A DNA stretch of 64,000 bases, taken from positions 46,358 to 110,357 of the forward strand of contig BCHX01000013.1 of the NCBI GenBank assembly GCA_001599755.1, read 5' to 3'. Every line of letters starts with the position of its first letter. The first letter of the stretch is position 1. Source of the DNA: Gliomastix tumulicola. Taxonomy: Eukaryota; Ascomycota; Sordariomycetes; Hypocreales; Bionectriaceae. The translations under genes and the position numbers were made by a program. The notes beneath the pieces are model-generated. The model was not told the origin of the DNA. It did not search any database and worked only from the letters and a program-made list of their open reading frames with translations. Below are positions 1-13,104 of this stretch, piece by piece.

Positions 1-490
1 ATAGGTTGAAGTTGGAAGGCTCGTGTAATGGCGTGGGGAAGCAAAGAACAGAACAGCGCGGAGGTTAGTGGAAGCCGACGTTGACAGGAAACCAAGCCTC
101 CGGCTGAATATCGCCTAAATCCCATGGTGGTGGGTCTTGGTGTTTGCGAGTATGCCGAAACTTGAGCTGCTCTCCTGCACTTGGGGCTTGGAACCGTGAC
201 TCATGGAACAGCGATCGCCGATGGATGGCCAGCAGTCTCCATCTGAGGCCACCGGCTTGCATCTTTCGGGAGCTGGTCGGAATTGGCTCCTTAGCGAGAA
301 GACGCTGCTAACGGCCCCCACATGTGCTGATGAGGCAAAGGCTTGCCCGAGGAAGCTGATGTCCACAATACGCTGGCGACTGAAAGACGCCGATATGCCC
401 ACGGAGTTGGCGACCCTAAGATTGGCGTTCCCAGCGTCAGAAGTAAGTTTTAATAAGGGTGTGCCTCAAGTTATCTTGCTTGATTGAGCT
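1..490. other. GC-normal edge segment, no recognised gene
   Basis: Base composition is ordinary up to about position 440-490 and then drops sharply into AT-rich DNA. A short open frame on the plus strand (203-487, 94 codons) and antisense frames exist, but none shows a motif I recognise, and the plus-strand frame runs into the AT-rich block. It may be the end of a repeat or gene whose remainder lies left of the window. No function is assigned. Confidence 0.4.
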
Positions 491-2752
491 GACTATGATA
501 GAATATTTCAAGCTCTATTTACTTGTAAGCATTTTTACTGTAAACGATTGTCTATTTCTTGCTGCTATAATGAAATGATTTATTTGAAGTATTAATGTTA
601 CTACTTTTTAATTCCCCATAATGAATTATTTTAAGGCTTAATTATTATTATATGTTTATTTTGATATTTATTAAGCTTCTCTCCAGTAGTAGAAAATATC
701 TATCTAATGTTATATATATGTGTGTATATGTACCATTAAAAAGATATAACTGAATAAAAGTATGTAAAGAACTATTAATCATGTAAGAATTGAAAGTAAT
801 AAAGAGGAAACTATGAAATACATATATAATAGCCTCCATACTAATGAATACTGCTACCTTAATAGTAATTAATACAGAGGAAAATAAAGCAGACCTCTAT
901 TGGCTAGAAAAAGAATCCAACTTTGAAATATAAGAGGAATACTATAATAGAAATAATAATATTATAAAATTGAAGAAAAATGTGATAGAATTTTGAAACT
1001 ACATGAATAAAAATATCAAACTATCATAACATTTCAAACTAGTAGTAGAAAAAAAAGGCTAATAATATATAAAAGAAGCACTATTTTCAAATTATCTTAT
1101 TTAATTGAGGAAACTACAATAAAATAAAATAAAATAGCTACTTTTGAGAAATGAAAAGTATTTACTTCAAGGAATTTTAATCATTTCTTGAAATTATAAG
1201 CTATTACTAAGAATTTATCAAGGGTTTGGATAAGGTTCTTATATTGATAATATTTATTACTTAAAAAAATAAAGAGTTTAGTTAAATGTTAAAAATACTA
1301 AAAGGACTTTAGGTAAATTTAAAAGAATATTGCTTAGGAATAAATATTAATTGTACTTAATTTAGGTAAACTAATGGGGTGAAAAATCAGATTAATTTAA
1401 TTTTATCATAATATATATATTATACTATATATATTGATTTGATAAAATAATCAAATACAAGTGTACCTGGCAGTATTGTTCTTGTAAAAGCTATAGAAAC
1501 TTAAAATATTTACAAATAGATGTAATAAAACTATTATTGATAAATTCATTAACTACCTTCATACTTACTACTTAGCTATAAAAAGATATTTTGAATCATT
1601 TCTTATCATAAGGGTTTGAGTATTTATAGTATATTTTTCTTTTTATGATTCTTATCGAGGGGTACTTTCAACTCTTCTATAAAATATCTCAATAGTAATC
1701 CTATAGTATACTTTTTAATTCATTATATTATTTTTCTGAGAATGACTTCAATTAAATTTAATACAATAGAGTTTTAAGCTCAATTTATTTTCATTTTTTA
1801 TTCTTATATGACTAGTTATTTATTATTACAGTTAAGATATTTAGTAAGAATATTAGTCTTGCTATTTTCTAATTCTTTATAGTAAACAATTCTAATGTGA
1901 AATTCTACAAGTATTTCTATATATCTATTTTAATATTTATTAAGCTTCCATATGACTATAAAGAGTATAACATTCTTGTAACCAAAATATGTAGTAATTT
2001 AATATCTGTTGTTCTATAGATAATATTAAAATTCTTTAAATCTTATAATTGTTATTATAAGTTCTTATCAATATGAGGAACTAAAGAAAATGCAAAAAAA
2101 CTTGTCAAAACTTATTATGAATATAAACTTATTAAGACAGTATATTACTTTCTAGGCAAATAGTATTACAGCATATATTTTCTTTCTTTCTATAGTTATG
2201 AGAAATATTATTATAAATACTTCTCTTAAAAATTTCCTTTTAATTTCTTACTTATTTTAAAACTACTAGTTTCTATTAATCCTATATACACTCCCTAAGT
2301 TATAGTACTATTTTGCTTTTATATCATTTTCTTTCTCAGTTAAATATATACTGGGTTTATTTCTTATCCTTCTCTTCCTCATTATTAAAATAGAGTATAC
2401 TATTAATCTAAATTACTAGCTAAATATATTCTATTAAGCTTAGTAAAAGGAATTGAAATCTTATTCAATTCATTTTTAATTTTATTCCAAGTTTCTTACA
2501 AAAGGTATCTTTAAGGTATATTTTAGTTCATCAGATTAGTGTAATAACTTACTACCTTGAACTTGAATGTGTATATTATAGTTCATTTAGGTTACTTCCA
2601 GCTGGGATGGAAAATAATCATAATCAATTTAATCATTTAGTGATTGTTGATTATGATTATAATCTGATTATTTGATTATGTTAAATAACCAATAATCAGA
2701 TTATAATAATTTTATAACTATATAGTAAAGTAAATTACATTAACTAATTCAC
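491..2752. other. AT-rich gene-free block, part 1
   Basis: Almost entirely A and T, with stops in all frames. Composition is what RIP leaves on old repeats. Positions 2600-2710 contain many direct and inverted copies of AATCA/TGATT. They are preceded by a short G-rich stretch (CAGCTGGGATGGAAAA, near 2599) that resembles a decayed hAT terminal inverted repeat. No gene seen. Confidence 0.7.
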
Positions 2753-2915
2753 TTAGATGTTACGGCTTGGTCACCCGTAGCCCTATATAAGCGTTATTGG
2801 CACACCCTTGATTGCTCAGTCATCGATCAAGGCCCAATCTTTTGCCCAAGTGGCGTAGTGGGATGTGCCTCCACTACTGTACGAACCCCGGGTTAGCCGG
2901 ATTCGTAACATTAGA
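2753..2915. mobile_element. Solo LTR (153 bp) with 5-bp target duplication
   Basis: The element occupies 2758-2910. It starts TGTTACGG and ends TTCGTAACA, giving a perfect 7-bp inverted terminal match (TGTTACG/CGTAACA). It is flanked on both sides by TTAGA (2753-2757 and 2911-2915), the expected 5-bp target-site duplication of an LTR retrotransposon. A TATA-like TATATAA lies at 2784-2790. The LTR is GC-normal inside DNA that is almost pure AT, so it arrived after the surroundings decayed or escaped RIP by being short. No internal domain is present, so it is a solo LTR left by recombination. The family (copia or gypsy) cannot be told from 153 bp. Confidence 0.85.
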
Positions 2916-4538
2916 ACTCACTTAGAATAAATAATGAAAGGCTTTATTACTATGTATGTATATATTACACTACGAATATATAATATAAATATCAAAGTTA
3001 TACTGTTTCAACTAAATGTTACCTTGTAATAAATTGAATAAACCTTATAGCTTTTATAGAGAAATTTTCTGATTTGTCTAAATAATATACAGGTTTACTA
3101 AAATAAATTATTACTCCTTTAGAAGCAGCCTATTTACTACTATTTAAGTACTATATAATAGGAAAATGATAAGTTTATATTATATGTACATAACTTGTAT
3201 GTTTGAAAACTAAATACTAGCTTATTATAAGTTAAAAAGCTTTGTAACTTCATAAAAACAAAATTCTAGTTCGTCTAAATGTGTAGTTTTATTTTAAAAT
3301 ACTAATTTACTATAAAGGATTAGAAAATAGTAAACTCATATCTTCAATTAAACTATTAATTATAATAATGAATAGTCAATTACTTAAAAATAAGTCTTAT
3401 ACTTCGATAACAAAAAAGCTTATAGGTAAAGAAAACTGAAGTTCTTTTATTATATTAAATTAAAGAAACCCTTCAGGTTATTATGATAGAATCAATAGGT
3501 TAACAACTTAGGGAATGTTCTATAAAAAATACTATAAAAATATGTTATTTTATAAAAGAATTCGAAAATAAGATATTGAAATCCTTACAATAAGAAGATA
3601 TTGAAATCCTTACAATATGAAGTTATAAAGAAAATTTATAAATAATGAACTAGTAAACACTAAAGAATTTGATAAGTATATATGGATAAATATAATATAA
3701 TTATGAATGTAAGAAAGATGTCTAGAGAATAATTGAGATATATTATAAACGTAACTTTATAGAAGTAATATAATATAAATTATAGAAATACTTATAGCTA
3801 TTATTAGTATTTACACAAGTATAGAATGTTCTTATCTTTAATTATAATATTCAATTTTTTATATTTCAAAATTTAAAAGTAAAACAAATTCATCTTAACA
3901 TATTGATAGTTATCAATAAACTTACTAGATATAGGTACTTTATCTTATATAAAGAATTGACTAATATAACTATACTTGTATAATATCTTCTATAAACTAT
4001 GATTACTAATCATAAACTAATTGATAAATTTATTTTGAATAGGAAAGTAATATTTATGTCTAAGTTTTATTTAGTATTTATAATATTACTTTATATTGAC
4101 TATAAGTAAAATATATCTAGTATAATACTTGTAAGTAAATAAATGAACAAGATAATTCCATTAAATATTTAAGTGGTATTTATAGTATCCTAGAAATTGT
4201 TTATAATTGGATATATAAAGGTAGAAGTTCAATTTACCCATAATTTAATGAATTAGGAATCTATATGAATACTATTTATTTTATATTAATTATAAGTTTA
4301 AGCTAGAAATGGATAAAGCATCTTAAGAAGAACTGCTTACAGAACAAGTAATTCTTATAAAATAGTTAAAAAATACTTTATAAAGAATAAAAGAAGCAGC
4401 TAGACTTTATCTACAAGTGAATTTTAAAATATTTTGATAAGAATAAGTTTAAGAGACTTAATCTTAAAATTGAAGATATAGTCTACTTACTATATAAAGA
4501 AATAAGAATAATATGATTAGATAATAAGTCAAACTTTG
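2916..4538. other. AT-rich gene-free block, part 2
   Basis: AT-rich sequence with no open frame of note. The only internal structure I see is the short direct repeat at 3570-3619 (listed separately). Confidence 0.7.
3570..3619. repeat. Two-copy direct repeat, ~25 bp
   Basis: AGATATTGAAATCCTTACAA occurs twice in immediate succession (starting near 3571 and 3596), separated only by TAAGA. Probably a small tandem duplication; no function inferred. Confidence 0.8.

Positions 4539-4569
<31 letters not shown>
4539..4569. repeat. 31-base A homopolymer
   Basis: An uninterrupted run of 31 A followed by AAGCTT-like sequence, with an ambiguous base (N) at 4589. Sequence texture differs on the two sides: the left side has more G-containing words, the right side is mostly TTAAA/TTTAA words. 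It could be a retroelement tail, a homopolymer expansion or an assembly join. Confidence 0.85.
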
Positions 4570-4572
<3 letters not shown>

Positions 4573-6012
4573 TAAATTATTTAAATTANACTATATATAT
4601 ACTTAAAGCTTATGACTTATATTCAAAATATCATTAAATCTTAATGATTTAAACTTTTCATGTTAAGTGAAAGCCTTATGTTCATTTATTTTTACATAAT
4701 TTAAAATTAAATTATTAATTTTACATTTTACTATGAAATTTAATTAATAATTTAAATATAATCATTTAGTTTAATTGATAGATTATAATTATACGTATTT
4801 AAATTTTAAATATAACTTATTTTAATACTTTAAGTATATTGATTTAAACCTCTATTACTATAATAGTATAGTTTTTGCCTCCTAATAGCTTTATACTATT
4901 ATTAAAAGATACTTTTAATTTAAATCAAAGCTTAAAAAGGCTAAAGAGGCTTATTATATGATAAATATTAGAGTTAAAAAAGTATTTTATAATATTAATA
5001 ATATAAAGAAATTAAAATAAATCAAGTATAAAAAGATTAAGTAAAATGTTTTTTTATTAATATAAAGTTAAATAGTTAATTAATCTATTGGTTATTTTTC
5101 TACTAAAAGTTTAATTTTAAATAGTTTTAAGTAAGACTAGGTAAAGCATTTTAAGCTAGTTCTATTAAAGCTTATATTAATAAAAAAGTTTTATATTATT
5201 ATATTAGTTTATAAAAGTTCCTTGAAGAGTAATAAACCTTTTTTTTTAAAAATATTTAGCTAGTTTTTATTTATTGGTTTCTTTTTTATTGATTTTTTGG
5301 TTGAAAACTTAATTTCTTTATTAATGTATTTCTTATTATAAACTACTTAAACTTTAAATATCTTTTCAATACTATAATATTAGCTTATAATGTAATAATA
5401 ATAATATTTATAAATATTAATTTAAGAGTTAAAATATAGAAGATTAAATATATATATTTATTTACTAGCATTAAAGGTTTATAACTCAATATTAAGGTTT
5501 TTATTTTAATTTAAAATAGTTTAATTTATTATTTAGTTAAATTACTTTTATTGTTTTATATAACAAGTAAATTATAATTTTCTTCTTAAGATCTACTTGA
5601 AATAAATTTAATTATCTCTTTATTTCTTTTATAATAAAAATTATTCTTTTTATAAGTTATTCTTTTGAAGGTATTTTATTAGTTTCTAGTTTAAACTTAT
5701 AATTAATATAAAATAACAATACCTATATTAACTTTTAATATGTAAGTTATAAGTAAATTAAATTTATAGTAGTCTCTTTACTTAATTATTTTAATTATAA
5801 TTAATATAGTACTATAAGTATTATTTAAATATTAAACTAACTTATCTTGTTTATTTATTTATCTATAAGTATTATACTATATTTACCTCATAAGTTATAT
5901 CAAATAATAATATAAATGCTTATTAAAACTTAAATGTAAATATAATTTCTTCATCTTAATTAATATTATTAAGTAGTTTATAACTAGTAATTTTGACTTA
6001 TTAGAAATCCTC
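4570..6012. other. AT-rich gene-free block, part 3
   Basis: Extremely AT-rich and dominated by TTAAT, TATTA and AATTA words. No gene, no clear repeat boundary. Confidence 0.7.
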
Positions 6013-6273
6013 TCGCCAACCTTGCCCTTTTGCTCAAATACTGCCCTCAATGCAGATTTTGACCTGGGAACGCCCTGTCCGGGTTGTCAAGACAGCTTTG
6101 TCAAAGCCAGCGAGTTCGACTCCCACTTTTGAGAATGCAAGCAACGCCACCAAAATGATCCTGCCATCGTTGTTGCAATGGACGCACTCCGAATCGATAC
6201 ACGCCGCGCTTCGAATGCATAGCTAGCGGCCTTAGAAGCTGCCCGCCCTACACAGCCATTCGAGGCGGGGGCC
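6013..6273 (+). pseudogene. GC-normal relic coding for a C2H2/C2HC zinc-finger-like segment
   Basis: A 260-bp island of normal composition inside the AT-rich block. One plus-strand frame reads coherently for about 87 codons apart from two stops, TGA at 6130-6132 and TAG at 6220-6222. Both are the result expected from C-to-T change of an Arg (CGA) and a Gln (CAG) codon. It contains the spacing C-x2-C-x12-H-x3-C (CPGC, then H and C either side of the first stop), typical of a classical zinc finger. Downstream the frame is Ala/Arg-rich and helix-like. The ends fade into AT-rich sequence, so this is a surviving piece of a larger gene or transposon. The family is unknown; the antisense 62-codon frame is probably a shadow. 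Confidence 0.45.
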
Positions 6274-7816
6274 AAGTATAGTTATATTACTGAATTCTTT
6301 ATATAAAATAAGATAGTTATATTTCATTAATCTATTGATAACTATTGATATATTATTAGAAGCTTTTTTAACTTATAATAATCAAATAATATAATTCAAA
6401 ATAATTAGTCTTTAGAGCTATATAAGCATTAATAGTAACTATTAATATTCATAAGATTTATATTATAAGATATCCTTAAGTAGTTCTTTATTCTAGTATA
6501 TTACTCTCTAGGCTTTAATAGTGTTAATAATACTAGTAGGTATTATTTTTAGTAGTTCTTTATTACCTTTGTTAATATAAATATTAGGTCTATTATTATT
6601 TTTAATTAATAGTATATAGGTGGTATTAACCTACCTTCCCTTCCTAATTATATTAAGTTAAATTTATTAAATTTTACTATTATTAGTCTACTTAAAAACT
6701 TATCCTATTATAATATAGCTTTAGTAAAAATATACTTATAATAAATTTTAATAACTTTTTAAATATTAATTTTAAATTCTTTATATTAATAGTTTTATTA
6801 TATTTACTTATAAATTATTAGTTTTTTTAATATTTACTAATTAAATACTTATAAGTTTATTAAATAACTTCTTTTTATAAATATAATAATTAGGCTTCTA
6901 ACAGCTACAGGGTAGTTCAAAGAAAAGTAGGATATAAGTAAGCAAGGTTTTTTTACAGGATTAGCAGGGTATTTATATTAAATAATATAATTATAGCTTA
7001 AGTATAAGACTTAGGTATCAATAAATAAGTAAAGTAAGTACTATAGTAAGTAACCTTATTAATAGCTAAGACTATTTATATACTAGCTAGGTAATAGCTA
7101 TAATTAATATACATATATAAAGGAGATCTTAGGAATTACTTAAAACTACCAATTCATTTTAATAATTTAAATATATACTTACTTACCTAAATCTTTAAAT
7201 AAGTAAAGTAGTTCTATAATAGCTTAATCTCTTTATTAAGTAGTTTATTTATAACTAGGGGAATGAAGTAAGATATAGCTAATATTCTATATAGGCTGTA
7301 GGCCGGGTTATAATAATAAAGGTATAAATATTTATATTTTACTTTTTTCTTTACTATTTCTTATTAAAAGTACTTAAAGGTTTCTGATAAAATATTTAAT
7401 AGGTAGTTTTATAATATATTCTTTTATATATTAAATTATTTAATTATAATATTTCTTATTAAATTCTATATACTAAAGTATTTCGAGTTTACTTATTTTA
7501 ATATCTTCTTTTTATTCAAATATAAAATTTATCCTCAAATAATCAATCATTTACCATTACAATAATTTTCTTACTAAGAGTACTATTAGGTTTATTATTC
7601 TTGAATTTCTTATAATAAGTTATTTTAAAGTTAACTTTTATGAGTATCCTTATATATTTACTTTAATATTTATTAAATTTCTATAAGATTTTAAACATAC
7701 TATTTTTATAACTGGTATATATAATAATCTAATATTTACTATTTTATGAGCTCTTTACTATATATAAAGCAATTAAGCTTCAATTTATAAAGCTTTTATA
7801 GAAGAAGACTACTAAT
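6274..7816. other. AT-rich gene-free block, part 4
   Basis: AT-rich, no gene. Small GC-richer words remain near 6900-6960 and 7290-7310, too short to classify; probably further RIP-eroded repeats. Confidence 0.65.
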
Positions 7817-8107
7817 TATTATTTTATTATTTTATTATTTTATTATTTTATTATTTTATTATTTTATTATTTTATTATTTTATTATTTTATTATTTTATT
7901 ATTTTATTATNNNNNNNNNNNNNNNNNNNNNNNNNNNNNNNNNNNNNNNNNNNNNNNNNNNNNNNNNNNNNNNNNNNNNNNNNNNNNNNNNNNNNNNNNN
8001 NNNNNNNNNNTTATTATTTTATTATTTTATTATTTTATTATTTTATTATTTTATTATTTTATTATTTTATTATTTTATTATTTTATTATTTTATTATTTT
8101 ATTATTT
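7817..8107. repeat. ATTATTTT octamer microsatellite interrupted by scaffold gap
   Basis: Perfect period-8 repeat of ATTATTTT on both sides of a 100-N gap (7911-8010), with about 94 bp on the left and 97 bp on the right. Because both sides are the same repeat and in the same phase class, the true array length is unknown. Confidence 0.9.
7911..8010. other. Assembly gap (100 N)
   Basis: Exactly 100 N, a conventional size for a gap of unknown length. It sits inside the octamer repeat, so the gap is explained by repeat collapse or polymerase slippage. Confidence 0.98.
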
Positions 8108-11100
8108 AATTAATTTACTACATCTAACTTAGCTTTATGAATATAGTTAAAATTAAAGTAATTTAATTTTTATTTAAGAAAAGGCTTAAAACCATTTCTT
8201 TATTTTAGTTTTCAATAATATGTAATATATTGTAGTTTATTTACAGGCTTTTATTCTATGTATTAAAGTTACAAGTTAAAGAAATATTAATGTTTTAATT
8301 AAAAGAAATTTTTAATAAACTTTTCAATGTTAGTCTTTTTAGAGTACTGTATTTAAACTTTTAATATTATTTGAAAACCTCATAACTACTATATAACCTT
8401 GAATAAATTCAATCTTAAGAAAATACAATAACCCGTATTACTATCTATTCAAACAAAACTTATATTAAATTATTATCAAGTCTATTATAATTTATACTTC
8501 TCATTAACAAAGCTTTCAAATTTTGTCAATAGTATTAAACTTAGTTTAGTAATCTCTATTAAATATAGCTCTTGCTATGAAGAAGCAAGTACCAATCTTT
8601 AAAACCTTATTATAAAGTTATTTGGGTGGTAGTTAAGGATTACAATATAAGAATTATTCAGTTATAATTGTATTCAAGTTAATACTACTAGTTAGCATAT
8701 ATTTAAACTCATAGTTATAGTATTTCAAAGCTACGTTTGTAATTTAATTTATATTTCTACATAATTATTTTTTAATAATCATCAAGTAGTTATAAAAATA
8801 GAATATATATTAAACTAATTAGATAAGTTTATTAAAAAGGTTTTAATTTAATAGTAAATATAATTTATAATCAAAATTCAAAACAAGTCTTAATCTACTA
8901 ATAGTTAAAAATATAACACTTCTGTAGATAAATATGGGGAAGAAGCTATATATTAAAGCTTTTATAATATTATAAGTCTTTAATTCAAAATACTTTTAGA
9001 AGCCTGATTGCAAAGGTTAATGTTTATATTTTATAAAGTATAAATAATATTATTATTAAATTTAAATCTTCTAGTAATTATTAATGTTATTATTTTAATA
9101 TTTAATATTTATGATAATAAAAACTATTCTTTAAATAAAAGTTTAATTTATTATGTATATAATTCAGCTTAGCTTTAACATCATATAACCTGTATAAGCT
9201 AAATTACTAATAAAATAAAACGTTATATTAATTATTTTATTCACTATACTACTTAATCACGGTACAAATAGTTTAATTATTACTAAACCTTATAGATACT
9301 TATTAGAAACTTATTTGTTAATATATATTACTAATATTTAAGTGATTAATTATCTTCTTAAGTTTTATTAAGTTCTTTTTGTTAACTATTCTTAATACGG
9401 GATTAATCTTTTAATATAATATGTAAAAATAGTTAAATGTTATTCTTATACTTGCTTAATCATTTCATAATTTAATACTACTCAAGAAATAGAACTGTAT
9501 TAATATAGGAGAATTAATTGTTCTAAGTGAGTATTATATCTCCTTTTATTTTTATTTTTAAGGTATTAAGAGTTTTAAGTTTAAGCTTTAATAAATGATT
9601 TAAATTCAACTTTATACTATTAAATTTCTTTCATAACTTATACTCAACATATTTATAACTATATTTACTGTCTACTATAATATAAAAGCTTGTATCTCTA
9701 ATAAAATGCTTTAATTTAAACCTTGATTTTAAGGAGTTAGATAAGAGGTTTTACTCATAATGGTAACAATAATATCTAAAACCTTTATTTTATTTTATTT
9801 TAAGTAGATATTAAATTCTTTACTAATTTTATAAGTATTAGCTTTATCTATAATCAAAGTACTTTTCGAGGTTTTATTTATGAGATTACTTTATTTTACT
9901 TCATATGTTATATAGCTAGCATATATTTATTAAAATTGAAAAAACTTATTAAAACCTTTCATCATTATATTATTTACTATTGTTAAATTATGGAGTAGGT
10001 AGTTTAAAATATATTATTATATTAATACAATAGTTAAATTTAATACCTCATCTGAAAATAATTCTTGAAAAGAAAATCGCTTAAAGTATAATTTAAAGCA
10101 AATTTTTAGAAATTACAAGTAATATAGTTAATAATATAACTATTGAAAAATTAGAGAGTTATAGTTATAGAAACGTTAGAAAGAGAAAAAGATCAGCGTA
10201 AGCAAATACATATTAAATACTGATATTCAGGATTTCAAATACATGGGACAAGTTATATTTAAAAGGGTAGTAGTTGATTCTGGTCGAACTCTATATTCAA
10301 ATAAATAAGAAAAAGTCTCACTTTTTTTTTAGAAATCATAAGTTTTATTTGATTTATTATGAATTAGCTTTCTTACTTATATTATAAGATAGTAAAATAG
10401 TTATTAGACGTTGATATATTGAAAGTGAACGAAACAGTTCTTAACGTTTCTATATGTCTTCCTTTAATTAAATATTCAGATTCAATAAACTAGGTACAGT
10501 CTTTCATCTCATATCCATTAGTTTGAAGACTAGGTTTATAAAGCAAGTTGATATAATGCAAGTCAATAAAACAAGGGAATAAATGAGTTAGTGACTATAG
10601 TAATATAATAAATTTCCAAAGGAAGGTAAATTGAGAATTCAAGAAGAGATATTATGTTTAAGAAGAAAATTAATCCTTTTTTTATTGATTGCTTTTTTGA
10701 AAAATAAGTTTAAAATAATAAACATTCCTTTTAGGGTAAAAGCTATTAGAATCCTTGATTATAATACTTTAAATTATGTTGTATTTGGTTCATAAAGAAT
10801 CATTTAATATATAAAATAAAAGAGTGACTTATGACACTTTCTAACATACTTCAAGTATAAGCTTGTAGTAATTATAAGATACTTTTATCAATAGTAATAA
10901 GATAAATTAAAAGCTAACATAAAATACATTTTTTACTTATCTTTTTAATCATAATTTAATAAAAATAATAATAATCAATTAAAATCATTATTGTATTTAA
11001 AAAAACACTTACATATTATGTACATAACATAATTAGATTTGCTAACTAGATAATAATTTTCATTGAAATGTGCTTTCTTTTAAAAGTGTAAATCTTTAGA

Positions 11101-13104
11101 TTAGTATTATGATGTACTTTATGATTGAATAATTCTAAGAAAAGCTTCTATTATTAAATAATAATCAATTTTATTTAATTTTGTCTAGCATATTAATTCT
11201 TGAATAGTTTCAATTGAATAGAGGGTTTAGGATCAGTATTCATAATAAATAGAAAGTAAATAGATGATAGTTAAACAGTAAAGTAAAGATATAAATCAGG
11301 CGTAATAATATAACTAATTTCATAAGAGAGATTAAAAAAAATTCGATTATAAAATAACCGAATAAAAGTATTTGCTCACAATTCAATTCATTTCCTAGAA
11401 AGTAGTAAAGTGTCTCTGTACAGCAATACTTCTTGTTTACTAACAGAGTACCAGAAACTACTGCTTTCATGGATTGATTAGTAATAAATATTTACTAATA
11501 AAATAAGGCTTTAATGTAATTTAATTTCTATGGGTTTACATTAATAGTTTAACATTACTTTATGTAAGTAAATTTATTCTATTTTCAAGAGAATTAATAA
11601 CTTTAAATTATTACTTATATTAATTCCTATCAGAGATTTAATTTAAATCTTATAAAAATTATTAAGCTTTTTTTAATAACGATAATAAGTTTAACTATTT
11701 TATTTGCTATAATTAGTTTTTTAATTTTTTAAATATATTTTAAAGTTACATATTTGACTGTTTATAACTGACAGGTATGATTGAATAATATATACTAATT
11801 AAAGCTTATAATACTATTTAGAACTTTATTTTTTAGAAGACATTGAATATAATATAATAATATAATAAGAAGTTATTTAAATTTTGATCTATTATTTATT
11901 AATATAATAGTAGACCTCTAATAGTAAGTAAGGTTTCCTTTCTAAGAGTAATTATCTTTATAAATCAGAATTCTATGCTTAATTATGATTTTGCTATATT
12001 ATTTATCTTATTGACTAGCTATTTTGAGATTGTAAAGAACTCTTAAAGTAAATTACTATAAACTAATTGAAGTATCTTTGAGGCAATATAATTAAGAGTA
12101 TATTAAAAAGTAATAAATATATATTATGAAGCTAGATAGTATAGCTATATACTTATAAAGACTTTATTTAGTTTTCAAGGTAGGTTTTTACTTATTTTCT
12201 TTTTTAATCTTCATAAAATATAAGCTTGTGTGAGGTTAAATATTATAAAAACCTTGTTATTTATAAGTTAGTCTCTTGATTCTTTAGTAAATAGTAATAG
12301 AATCTAATCCTTCTTTATAATTGTATTTAGCTTACAATAATTGATTATTAAGTATAATTTATCTCTCTTGTATTAATAAATACAATAAGGTAATTTACTA
12401 TAAGATTAAATATATTATTTGTTTACTATTTATTTATATGTTTACTCAATATTTTTACTTTTAATATGAAAATATTAGAAACTATTTAACTCATTTGATA
12501 AATTGAATCTTGAATCCTTAATAGAAGCTTTATTACTTTTAAGATGATAATTCTCTAGCTTTTAATAAATCATTATTATTTTAAAATCCTTCAAAGCTAA
12601 GTATAAATGATAAGTAATTTTACTTTATTTATTCAATTATATAACTAATTACTAATTATTTTATAATATTAAGGAACCTACTAAAACTAAGGAAGTTACT
12701 ACTATTTCTGCTAGCTTTGCTAATAATTTAGTAAATAAATTATTTAATAAAAACAATACTTATATAAGTAATATCTCTATTAAAAAGACATATGTATTTT
12801 ATTAAACTAGATTTAAGCTTTTTAAAAGCGTAAACTTACTATACTATTATATATATTTAATTCTTTATTACTTTTGTTCAAATTAACTTATTAAAATATT
12901 AAAAAGTAGAGTTAATTTATATATTTTGAATATCTAGTAATGTTTTGACTAAATTAGAGTTCTTTACTTGTTAATATAACTAAATTGATATTACTAAAAT
13001 ACTAAAGAATTATTACCATAGCGAAGTTAGAGAAGAAAAGAAATAAAAGTAAGTAATTATAATATTATATTATGTAATAGTAGAATTATACTAAATAAGC
13101 TATT
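8108..13104. other. AT-rich gene-free block, part 5
   Basis: No gene seen. An isolated degraded copy of the ~198-bp repeat described at 13105-14610 can be recognised around 10280-10410, by the words TATATTCAAATAAATAAG and AAAAAGTCTCACTTTT followed by an AT-rich segment matching the unit. A 76-codon minus-strand frame (11240-11470) has no features of a real protein. Confidence 0.6.

Noticed and set aside
11240..11470. 76-codon minus-strand frame in AT-rich DNA, and a similar one at 18670-18876
   Set aside because: Leu/Ile/Phe/Tyr-rich composition expected by chance from AT-rich sequence; no homology signal or GC rise.
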